DNA of 21,704 nt from Rhodocyclaceae bacterium UBA1310 (GTDB lineage: Bacteria; Pseudomonadota; Gammaproteobacteria; Burkholderiales; Rhodocyclaceae). The notes beneath the pieces were generated by a model. That model was given only the letters and a program-made list of their open reading frames with translations, made no database searches and was not told the DNA's origin. Below, piece by piece: positions 7,630-13,606 of the stretch. The first letter of the stretch is position 1. Every line of letters starts with the position of its first letter. A program made the position numbers and the translations under genes. The DNA lies in assembly GCA_002307175.1 (NCBI GenBank), contig DBTS01000114.1:100508-122211 (forward strand), read 5' to 3'.

Positions 7630-9132
7630 ATGCCACGCGAGATCGAACTGAAACTGGCCTTTCCACCCGCCGCCCGTGCCAAGGTGCTGAACCACCCACT
7701 GCTCAGCAAGGCTGAGCGTTGTGGCCCGGCACAGGCGCTGATCAACACCTATTTCGACACGCCGGCCCAGGAACTCTCGGCCCAGCGTATCGCATTACGT
7801 ACCCGCAAGGCGGGCGACACCTGGGTACAGACCGTCAAGTGCGCCGCAAAGTCTTCCGGCGGGCTGGCCTCCCGGCCGGAGTGGGAGTATCCCTATGCTG
7901 GCCAGTTTGATTTCACACCGGTAGATGCCCCGGACGTAAAGGCCCGCCTCGAAGCCCTTTGTGAGCGCATCGTGCCACTGTTTACCACGAACTTCCTGCG
8001 CGAAACCTTTGCCCTTACACCACGCCAGGGTGTGCGCATCCTGGCAATGGTGGACAGTGGGGAAGTCAGCGCAGAGGGGCGTACCGAGCCTATCAGCGAG
8101 CTGGAACTGGAACTTGTCGAAGGCGATGCCGACGACCTGCTCGCACTGGCCTGCGAACTTGCCGAAGACCTGCCCCTGCTGCCGTATGACCCGAGCAAGG
8201 CCGAGCGCGGCTATCGCCTGTTCCGCAACGAAAAACAGCGTCTGCCACGCGCCACAGCAGTGGAGATTCCACAGGATAGTGCCACGGCTTTCGACATGTT
8301 TCGCGAGATCAGTCTGGCCACCCTGCGGGTCTGGGCGGCAAGCCAGTTCGGTGCTCCTGTTTCGAGCAACCCCGAATACATCCACCAGTTGCGCCTGTCG
8401 CTGCGCCGCCTGCGCAATCTGATCCGGCTGTTTTCCCCGGTGCTGACCGAGGATTTCTGCAGCGGCTGGACGCCTACTCTGGCACTGCTGGCAGATGATC
8501 TGGCCGAAGCCCGCGATCTGGATGTGCTCTGCGAAGAGATTCTGGAAAACGCTGCCAAAGCCGATCCGGACCAGCGCATCGAGCCCCTGTTGGCAATGGC
8601 CCGGCAAGCTGCTGCGGAAGCCAATGTGAATATCAAGGCCCGCCTTGCTGCTGCGGGTTGCGGTGTGCCAATCCTGCTGTTTACGCGGGAACTGTTGGCC
8701 CTGCCGGTGCCGGCGGAGCAGCCTCCGATCACGGAAGTCGCCAGCCGGGCACTCCGCACTGTGCTGAAGATCGCCAGACGCCGCCTGAAACTCGCCCAGG
8801 CAGAACCCTCTGCCGAAAATCTGCATGTGCTGCGCATCGCCATCAAACGCCTGCGCCACACGGCGGAAGTGTTTGCCGCGCAATTTCCGGAGAAATTCCA
8901 CGCCCGGGTGCTCAATGAACTGGGCCGCCTGCAAAGCGAGCTGGGCAGCCAGCACGATCTTTCCGTGGCCCTGCCACATCTGCGGAAATGGATTGAGGCC
9001 GACCCGTCACAACGCGAGGCGGGGGCGTTTGTGACAGGCTGGCTGATTGCCACAAATCTGAAACTCGAACGCAGTATCCTGCCACGTTGCGCAGAGTTGC
9101 TGGCACTCCGGCACTGGCGCAAACTCCGGTAA
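7630..9132 (+). CDS. CYTH and CHAD domain-containing protein (inorganic triphosphatase-like)
   Basis: A 500-residue two-domain protein. The N-terminal CYTH domain (about residues 1-205) opens with the diagnostic ExExK motif (Glu4, Glu6, Lys8) and continues with the charged strands of the triphosphate tunnel, including RIALRTRK and SELELELVEG. The C-terminal CHAD domain (about 215-500) has its two histidine/arginine helices, IHQLRLSLRRLR near residue 251 and LHVLRIAIKRLR near 398. CYTH enzymes hydrolyse triphosphates (E. coli YgiF is a triphosphatase of this architecture), and CHAD domains bind inorganic polyphosphate, so a role in triphosphate or polyphosphate metabolism is likely. No polyphosphate kinase gene is in view. 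sixA follows 58 bases later on the same strand, a pairing that suggests co-expression. Confidence 0.93.
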   Translation: MPREIELKLAFPPAARAKVLNHPLLSKAERCGPAQALINTYFDTPAQELSAQRIALRTRKAGDTWVQTVKCAAKSSGGLASRPEWEYPYAGQFDFTPVDAPDVKARLEALCERIVPLFTTNFLRETFALTPRQGVRILAMVDSGEVSAEGRTEPISELELELVEGDADDLLALACELAEDLPLLPYDPSKAERGYRLFRNEKQRLPRATAVEIPQDSATAFDMFREISLATLRVWAASQFGAPVSSNPEYIHQLRLSLRRLRNLIRLFSPVLTEDFCSGWTPTLALLADDLAEARDLDVLCEEILENAAKADPDQRIEPLLAMARQAAAEANVNIKARLAAAGCGVPILLFTRELLALPVPAEQPPITEVASRALRTVLKIARRRLKLAQAEPSAENLHVLRIAIKRLRHTAEVFAAQFPEKFHARVLNELGRLQSELGSQHDLSVALPHLRKWIEADPSQREAGAFVTGWLIATNLKLERSILPRCAELLALRHWRKLR

Positions 9133-9190
9133 CCGGATTAGCGGGGCCGACATCCTGCCGACCCCGATCCAGATCTCTCAGGGGAGCCTC

Positions 9191-9643
9191 GTGGACCTTT
9201 TGCTCTGGCGCCATGCCGATGCTGCCGAAGGCAGCCCGGATATTGCACGTACCCTCACTTCGCGTGGCCTAAAACAATCCCAGCGCATGGCCCGCTGGCT
9301 TGAACTCCATGCCCCTGCAGACCTGCGCATTCTTGTCAGTCCGGCCACCCGCACACGCCAGACGATGGAAGCCTGGCATCAGGATTACGAAGTGACCGCA
9401 GCCGTGGGGCTGGATGCATCGCCGCAATCGCTGCTTGAAGCCGTTGACTGGCCTGAGGCCGGCAACGCGGTACTCGTGGTAGGCCATCAACCGACGCTGG
9501 GGCAGGTGGCATCAATCCTGCTGCGCGATGAGGACGACATGCTGTCTTTCCGCAAAGGTTCGCTGTGGTGGTTTCAGCGCCGTGAGCGCCACGGGCAGAT
9601 GCAGACGGTGCTGAAAACCGTAATCAACGCCGATCTGATCTGA
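9191..9643 (+). CDS. sixA: Histidine phosphatase SixA-like
   Basis: A 150-residue single-domain histidine phosphatase, similar in size to E. coli SixA (161). The phosphate-binding start LLLWRHADA has Arg7 and the nucleophile His8 (RHA instead of the more usual RHG), VSPATRTRQT supplies the second arginine region, and VVVGHQPTLGQV carries the second catalytic histidine, His99. SixA removes phosphate from phosphohistidine; in E. coli its targets include the ArcB phosphotransfer domain and the nitrogen phosphotransferase protein NPr. The start is GTG 9191, with GGGGAG just upstream (9181-9186). It follows the CYTH-CHAD gene closely. An 8-bp hairpin (9628-9649) spans the stop codon but has no T-run. 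Confidence 0.9.
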   Translation: MDLLLWRHADAAEGSPDIARTLTSRGLKQSQRMARWLELHAPADLRILVSPATRTRQTMEAWHQDYEVTAAVGLDASPQSLLEAVDWPEAGNAVLVVGHQPTLGQVASILLRDEDDMLSFRKGSLWWFQRRERHGQMQTVLKTVINADLI

Positions 9644-9744
9644 TCGGCGCCGGCAGCACAGTTAATGCGGGTAGAGAAATTTTCTGCATGTTTTCTTCAC
9701 GTATAGGCTTGCCAGCCTGCTGCGCTTGCGCCACACTTGCTTAT

Positions 9745-9837
9745 CCGCATGACTGACGCAATTTTGGGGAGGCGACACCCCGAGGGAGTGCGGAAGCGGG
9801 CCTTGGCATAGGGCCCGCAGAAGCCGCGCGTCTGGGC
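9745..9837 (+). promoter_or_regulatory. ZTP (pfl motif) riboswitch aptamer in the glyA leader
   Basis: The glyA leader shows the layout of the pfl/ZTP aptamer. P1 is CCGCA (9745-9749) with TGCGG (9789-9793). It encloses GACTGACGC (9751-9759), P2 GGGG/CCCC (9766-9769 / 9778-9781) and the purine-rich GAGGGAG (9782-9788). A variable linker hairpin GCGGGCC/GGCCCGC (9796-9802 / 9812-9818) follows. P3 is GCC (9823-9825) with GGC (9835-9837), its loop holding CGTCTGGGC in place of the consensus CGCCTGGGC. GACGC (9755-9759) can pair with GCGTC (9828-9832), reproducing the family pseudoknot with a compensatory change from GGCG/CGCC. This class binds ZMP/ZTP, which accumulates when 10-formyl-tetrahydrofolate is short, and is known upstream of glyA and other one-carbon genes. 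It should raise glyA expression when ligand binds. Confidence 0.8.
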
Positions 9838-9929
9838 GTTTTCCTGCTGGTTTCCGGCATGGAGCGCTCACACCTGTGATGAACGCCCGCTTGCGACCAG
9901 CCACACATCTCCTCGTGGAGGTCGCCATG
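9834..9929 (+). promoter_or_regulatory. Likely expression platform and ribosome binding site of glyA
   Basis: GGGCGTT (9834-9840), whose first bases are the 3' strand of the aptamer helix P3, can pair instead with AACGCCC (9882-9888). CTCC (9909-9912) can pair across TCGT with GGAG (9917-9920), the core of the Shine-Dalgarno GGAGG that sits five bases before the ATG at 9927. No terminator with a T-run is present. I infer translational control, with mutually exclusive helices that expose or hide the ribosome binding site. Confidence 0.45.
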
Positions 9930-11216
9930 AACAGTCCCACCAGTCCCTTCCCCATCCCAGCCCAGGCTGCCGTTGCAGAATCCTTTCCTGCACTGTCTGC
10001 CACAGATCCCCAGCTTGCGAGCCTGCTTGTGCAGGAAGAATCGCGTCAGCGCCTCAAGGTGCGCCTGATTGCTTCTGAAAACTACGCTTCCGGCGCCGTG
10101 CGTGAAGCCTGTTCCTCGGTGATCACCAACCAGTATTCGGAAGGCTATCCGGGGTCGCGCTATTACGAAGGCCAGCAGATCGTCGATCAGGTTGAACGCC
10201 TGGCCATCGCCCGCGCCAAGGCGCTGTTTGGAGCCGACCACGTAAACGTGCAGCCGCACTCCGGCTCGCCGGCCAATCTTTCGGTCTACCTCGCCTTCCT
10301 CAAGCCCGGTGACACGGTACTGGCCATGCAACTGGCACACGGTGGCCACCTCACGCATGGTTCCAAGGCCTCCATCACCGGCAAATACTGGAATGTCATT
10401 CATTACGGGCTCGATGCGCAAAGCAAGCTGATCGATTACGCCACGATCCGCGAGCTGGCACTCCAGCACAAGCCGAAGATGATCATCGCCGGCCACTCGG
10501 CCTATCCGCGCCAGATCGATTTTGCCGCCTTCCGTGCCATCGCTGATGAAGTCGGTGCCATCCTGATGGTGGATATGGCCCACTTTGCCGGGCTCGTGGC
10601 GGGCGGCGCCCACCCCTCGCCGGTGCCTTACGCCGATGTGGTGACCACCACCACGCACAAGTCGCTGCGCGGCCCGCGCGGCGCCATCGTGATGTGTCGT
10701 GCCGAACATGCGGCAAAAATCGACAAGGCCATCTTCCCCGGTCTGCAGGGTGGCCCGCACAACGCAATCACCGCAGCCATTGCAGTGACCCTGCAGGAAG
10801 CCCTACGGCCCGAGTTTGCGACCTATGCCGGCCAGTGCGTTGCAAACGCCCGGGCTTTGGCACACGGTTTGCTGGAGCACGGTTTTGATCTCGTCACGGG
10901 GGGTACCGACAATCACCTCGTGCTCGTTGATCTGCGCCGCAAGGGCATTGCTGGCAAACCGCTGGCGGCAGCACTGGATCGTGCCGGGCTGGTGACCAAC
11001 TACAACGCTGTGCCCTGGGATGAGCAGCCTCCGCAAAACCCCTCGGGCCTGCGCCTGGGTTCACCTTCCATGACCACGCGCGGCTTCCGTGAAGCAGAGT
11101 TCCGCCGCATTGCAGACTGGATTGCGCGGATTGTGGACTCCGGCCTGAATGGCAAAGTCATTGAAGAAATTGCTGAAGAAACGCACCAGCTGTGCGCCTG
11201 CTTTCCAATGCCTTAA
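9927..11216 (+). CDS. glyA: Serine hydroxymethyltransferase
   Basis: A 429-residue PLP enzyme that interconverts serine and glycine while loading methylene groups on tetrahydrofolate. Landmarks are VRLIASENYAS, TNQYSEGYPGSRYYEG, NVQPHSGSPAN, VDMAHFAGLVAGG and the PLP lysine Lys245 in TTTTHKSLRGPRG, then GLQGGPHN. The start at 9927 has a strong ribosome binding site; a longer in-frame reading from 9876 would place codons inside the regulatory leader. Compared with typical bacterial GlyA (about 415-417 residues), the N-terminus is longer. The C-terminal stretch TNYNAVPWDEQPPQNPSG also differs from the common NKNAVP form, so this may be a second, riboswitch-controlled copy. No further one-carbon gene is next to it. 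Confidence 0.95.
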   Translation: MNSPTSPFPIPAQAAVAESFPALSATDPQLASLLVQEESRQRLKVRLIASENYASGAVREACSSVITNQYSEGYPGSRYYEGQQIVDQVERLAIARAKALFGADHVNVQPHSGSPANLSVYLAFLKPGDTVLAMQLAHGGHLTHGSKASITGKYWNVIHYGLDAQSKLIDYATIRELALQHKPKMIIAGHSAYPRQIDFAAFRAIADEVGAILMVDMAHFAGLVAGGAHPSPVPYADVVTTTTHKSLRGPRGAIVMCRAEHAAKIDKAIFPGLQGGPHNAITAAIAVTLQEALRPEFATYAGQCVANARALAHGLLEHGFDLVTGGTDNHLVLVDLRRKGIAGKPLAAALDRAGLVTNYNAVPWDEQPPQNPSGLRLGSPSMTTRGFREAEFRRIADWIARIVDSGLNGKVIEEIAEETHQLCACFPMP

Positions 11217-11237
11217 GCATTTTCTATCAATCTGACA

Positions 11238-11288
11238 CCCGGTAGCCCTGCAACAATACCATGACACGCCTGTTGCACGGGTTCCGGG
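11238..11288 (+). terminator. Long imperfect hairpin after glyA
   Basis: CCCGG, CCC and TGCAACA (within 11238-11255) pair in order with TGTTGCA, GGG and CCGGG (within 11271-11288), giving about 15 base pairs interrupted by small bulges around a 15-base loop. It lies 22 bases after the glyA stop, where a terminator would be expected, but no T-run follows. It may act as a transcript-end stabiliser or a factor-dependent terminator. Confidence 0.35.
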
Positions 11289-11342
11289 TTGGCACACTCG
11301 GCACCGCTCGCCCATGTGGCACAGAGGTGCCGAAACCTTTCC

Positions 11343-11364
11343 CAGACTGCTACACTGCAGTCTG
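11343..11364 (+). promoter_or_regulatory. Inverted repeat with a -10-like centre before the secreted-protein gene
   Basis: CAGACTGC (11343-11350) and GCAGTCTG (11357-11364) are perfect inverted arms around TACACT, which itself resembles a -10 hexamer. The site lies 23 bases before the start codon. A dimeric regulator bound here would block such a promoter; alternatively it is a 5' hairpin in the mRNA. No clear -35 is seen. Confidence 0.35.
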
Positions 11365-11387
11365 TACCAAGGCTTCCGTGCTTGTTC

Positions 11388-11993
11388 ATGTGCCTGAAAT
11401 CCGGGATTGCTCCTGCTCTTATCGCTCTTGCCCTGCTCTGCGCGGCTCCCCCTGCCGGCGCCCAGACCCACACATTGAGCCCTGCCCTGCTTCAATCTGC
11501 CGGGGCCTTGATCGAACCCGTCAGTCACAGCGAACTGCTGGCGGTGATCAGGCTGGATGGCAGCGAGACCACAAACTGGTATCTGCTCGGACCAGCCGGG
11601 CACGCCCGCCTGCTGGGCAGTGGTCTGAGCCAGTTGCCACACGTGCAGCAGATTGCAGTATCCCCGAACAAAGCCTGGCTTGCCGTTCTCTCCACCGGCG
11701 CGGGACAACCTCTCGTGGAAATCGTGGACCTGAAGCAGTTGCTCGAAACCAAACGCTATGTGGTGCTGCAGCAGATCAACCCTTCGCCGGGAACGATCCG
11801 CCTGCACGGCTGGCAGGAACAGCGCCTGATCCTCTCCAGCAACGCCCCGCTGGCGCGGCGCGCTTCCGATACGCCGGCGGTACCTCCAGGGCAGTTGCTG
11901 CCGGCTCCCCGCAATTTCGCAGTCACCATCAATACCGGGCGCATTGAGGAATTCACCTCGGCCCGACGCACACTGAACACGCCTGCGCGTTGA
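11388..11993 (+). CDS. Secreted protein of unknown function
   Basis: A 201-residue protein that I cannot assign to a family. Starting at ATG 11388 it begins with a convincing signal peptide: MCLKSG, a hydrophobic core (IAPALIALALLCAA) and a cleavage-type ending AGA near residue 25. The reading frame is open further upstream, but those codons cover the inverted repeat and have poor composition. The mature part is mainly beta-like. One segment (IAVSPNKAWLAVL followed by VEIVDLKQLL) resembles a beta-propeller blade of the TolB/WD40 kind, but the protein is too short for a full propeller. It would act in the periplasm or be lipid-free exported. It sits alone between glyA and a structured non-coding region. 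Confidence 0.65.
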   Translation: MCLKSGIAPALIALALLCAAPPAGAQTHTLSPALLQSAGALIEPVSHSELLAVIRLDGSETTNWYLLGPAGHARLLGSGLSQLPHVQQIAVSPNKAWLAVLSTGAGQPLVEIVDLKQLLETKRYVVLQQINPSPGTIRLHGWQEQRLILSSNAPLARRASDTPAVPPGQLLPAPRNFAVTINTGRIEEFTSARRTLNTPAR

Positions 11994-12000
11994 GCCCTGG

Positions 12001-12223
12001 CTGTTCATAAATCTGTCGCAAGAAGCCGTAAGCTGCGTGAAGAGCCACGCAGAAAACAGGTCCTTGGTTGGCAGGGCAGGTTTAACGTGACAATCAATCC
12101 GCTGCCTTCGCAGGAGGCCGGTTCAAGATGACCAGGACAAAAGCCTGAACTTCTTCCACGCGTTGCATCCTGCCTCACCAAGGACTGACGCCCACGCCCC
12201 TGCCATTCTTCAGGAATGCCAGG
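12001..12223. other. Strongly self-complementary non-coding element, possible structured RNA
   Basis: Within the 327-base gap 11994-12320 three nested or adjacent foldable units lie back to back. Unit 1: CTGTT (12001-12005) with AACAG (12055-12059), enclosing CTGCGTG/CACGCAG (12033-12039 / 12046-12052). Unit 2: GTCCTTGGT (12060-12068) with ACCAAGGAC (12177-12185), then GCAGG with CCTGC (12169-12173) and AACG (12084-12087) with CGTT (12161-12164), closing around 73 bases. Unit 3: an imperfect 9-bp hairpin at 12199-12223. No good open reading frame covers it. It could be a small RNA, a long mRNA leader of the LOG gene, or a small inverted-repeat element. I do not recognise 6S RNA, SRP RNA, RNase P RNA, tmRNA or a known riboswitch in it. 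Confidence 0.5.
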
Positions 12224-12320
12224 TCTCCGTTGGGTAGCAGAGTTTGGCGGAGGCTGCTTGCAGCTTTCATCCGCGCGGGCTACGCTGGACGCCCTGCTCT
12301 TTCATTGATTACAGGCTGTC

Positions 12321-12899
12321 ATGCAATCCATCTGTGTCTTCTGCGGTGCCTCCGGTGGCAGTGATCCTGTCTACCGCGAAGCAGCGCATGTATTTGGTCA
12401 GACAATCGCGGAGAACCGCATCGAACTCGTCTGGGGGGGCGGCCACGTTGGCCTGATGGGGGTCGTGGCCGACGCGGTGCACGCACATCAGGGCCGCAGC
12501 TATGGCGTTATTCCTGAATTCATGGCTGAACGTGAATTGGCACACCCAGGCGCCACGGAACTGCATGTGGTGGATTCCATGCATACCCGCAAAGCCGCCA
12601 TGGCTGATCGTGCGGAAGGCTTCGTGGCATTGCCGGGGGGGTTTGGCACGCTGGATGAGCTCTTCGAGATTCTTACCTGGGCGCAATTGCACATCCACAA
12701 AAAGCCTGTGGGAATGCTTAACGTGAAAGGCTATTTCGACCCCATGCTGGGCATGATCCGCCATATGGTGGCCGAAGGCTTCGTCAAGCAGCAGCATCTT
12801 GACCAGATCTATGTGTCAGACTCCCCTCTGGAACTGCTCGAAGCAATGCGTAAACACCGCCCGACCGAGGGTGACTGGCTGGCAAAAATCCGCCCCTGA
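12321..12899 (+). CDS. LOG family protein (cytokinin riboside 5'-monophosphate phosphoribohydrolase-like)
   Basis: A 192-residue protein with the LOG signature PGGFGTLDE (residues 105-113) and the nucleotide-binding glycine segment VWGGGHVGLMG near residue 38. Arg90 and Lys91 in MHTRKAAM occupy the conserved substrate-contact position. LOG-type enzymes cleave nucleoside 5'-monophosphates, releasing free base and ribose 5-phosphate; in plants and some bacteria the base is a cytokinin, while the natural bacterial substrate is often AMP or another nucleotide. Older annotation called this family lysine decarboxylase because of the fold. The ATG at 12321 has only a weak ribosome binding site (CAGG about five bases upstream). 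The gene follows the structured element, which may be part of its leader. Confidence 0.92.
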   Translation: MQSICVFCGASGGSDPVYREAAHVFGQTIAENRIELVWGGGHVGLMGVVADAVHAHQGRSYGVIPEFMAERELAHPGATELHVVDSMHTRKAAMADRAEGFVALPGGFGTLDELFEILTWAQLHIHKKPVGMLNVKGYFDPMLGMIRHMVAEGFVKQQHLDQIYVSDSPLELLEAMRKHRPTEGDWLAKIRP

Positions 12900-12948
12900 G
12901 AACACCCATACACCAAGGGCGCTTCGACATATCAGCAGGCGACCGCAG

Positions 12949-12966
12949 CCGCAGCCGCGGCTGCGG
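12949..12966. terminator. GC-rich palindrome between convergent genes
   Basis: CCGCAGCCGCGGCTGCGG is a perfect 18-base palindrome, 49 bases after the LOG stop and nine bases past the end of the convergent small gene. The position suits a shared transcription end, but there is no T-run on either strand. The CCGCAG unit is also repeated just upstream, which may simply reflect a short tandem repeat. Confidence 0.4.
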
Positions 12967-12975
12967 TTCCGCCCC

Positions 12976-13182
12976 CTACCATGCGGAACGCCCGGCCTTG
13001 ATCCGCTCCAGCTGCTGGCGGGTCTCCAGAAGCATCTCATTGAAACGCCGCACATCGGCGTAAGCCGGGCCATGGGTTTCGTTGCCAAGCCGCCGCCCCA
13101 TCTCCTGCACGACCTGAAACAACTCGGAGAGCTCGTCGATAGTCTCGCACCGTTCAATATTGAGGATGTCGTCGTTGTACAC
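12976..13182 (-). CDS. Small helical protein of unknown function
   Basis: A 68-residue protein that I do not recognise. It starts at a GTG (13182) with AAGGG seven bases upstream, which supports translation and distinguishes it from longer overlapping frames on both strands. Composition is that of a soluble helical protein: acidic N-terminal half (IERCETIDELSELFQVVQEM), a short glycine/proline turn near residues 33-42, then a second amphipathic helix (FNEMLLETRQQLERIKAG). A helical hairpin is the likely shape. There is no signal peptide or membrane segment. Convergent with the LOG gene; the nearest upstream neighbour is the MATE gene on the opposite strand. Confidence 0.6.
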   Translation of the reverse strand: MYNDDILNIERCETIDELSELFQVVQEMGRRLGNETHGPAYADVRRFNEMLLETRQQLERIKAGRSAW

Positions 13183-13606
13183 GCTGTTACCCTTTCTGCC
13201 CGCGGCATCTCACCGTATTACAGCCTAGGCAACGCCCGTGCGCCATGCCATGTCTCAGGTGGGCATATATAGCCACTCCTGCCATCCGGGTTTCTTTCCC
13301 CGGACTATTCCTGAAGCACAATTTCCGACCAGCACGCTATTTCTGCCCGCCCTGGCAGCCGGCGGTTGCTGAGCGGCCACTCAGCACAGCCAATCCGGAT
13401 GAGGTTTCCGCTACCGATGGACTCGGTCCTCCGTGGTGTCACCAGGAAAGCCACGCAGGAAGAAAAAAATGCCGCTTCTTGAAAGCATATCGAAGCTGTG
13501 ATAACGTTATCAAAAACCATCAATTCTAACTTCACCGCCACACAGACCTATTTCCCCTAATTTTTACAGGCGTAATTTCGTTTACAAACAATTGTTACCA
13601 GTCACA
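13183..13606. other. Gene-poor intergenic region, AT-rich at its MATE-proximal end
   Basis: About 420 bases between the divergent small protein and the MATE gene hold no credible gene. Visible are two short hairpins, TCCGGG/CCCGGA (13285-13290 / 13299-13304) and GCTGAG/CTCAGC (13368-13373 / 13380-13385), and a perfect operator-like palindrome (listed separately). The last 150 bases are markedly more AT-rich than the surroundings, consistent with a promoter region, or with acquisition of the downstream gene. Confidence 0.5.
13499..13512. promoter_or_regulatory. LacI-family-type operator upstream of the MATE gene
   Basis: TGATAACGTTATCA is a perfect 14-base palindrome with the central CG step and T-G/C-A ends typical of LacI/GalR-family operators. 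TTGAAA (13479-13484) with a 17-base spacer puts a weak -10 (TAACGT, 13502-13507) inside the palindrome, so binding would repress. No LacI-family gene is in the window. The start codon of the MATE gene is 94 bases downstream. Confidence 0.55.

Noticed and set aside
7795..8979. 394-codon open frame on the minus strand opposite the CYTH-CHAD gene
   Set aside because: Antisense shadow of a gene with clear domain motifs; composition rich in Gln and His with no recognisable motif.
9628..9649. 8-bp hairpin over the sixA stop as an intrinsic terminator
   Set aside because: No T-run follows, and half of the stem is coding sequence.
9741..10760. Long minus-strand frame across the glyA leader and gene
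   Set aside because: It covers the riboswitch and the conserved glyA sequence; the composition is that of a reverse-complement frame.
11288..11305. TTGGCAC-like sigma-54 promoter before the secreted-protein gene
   Set aside because: The -12 GC element is not at the correct distance from TGGCAC.
12094..12168. 24-codon minus-strand frame (MQRVEEVQAF...) with GAGG upstream, inside the structured element
   Set aside because: Too short to judge, and the start lies within the inverted repeat, which more simply explains the sequence constraint.
12001..12185. 6S RNA, tmRNA, SRP RNA or RNase P RNA
   Set aside because: Conserved sequence blocks of these RNAs were looked for by eye and not found; the end-to-end pairing of 6S RNA is not reproduced.
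12799..13272. Overlapping longer frames on both strands at the LOG gene end and small protein (including 12816-13208 minus)
   Set aside because: They overlap conserved LOG codons or lack a ribosome binding site; the 68-residue minus-strand frame explains the coding signal better.
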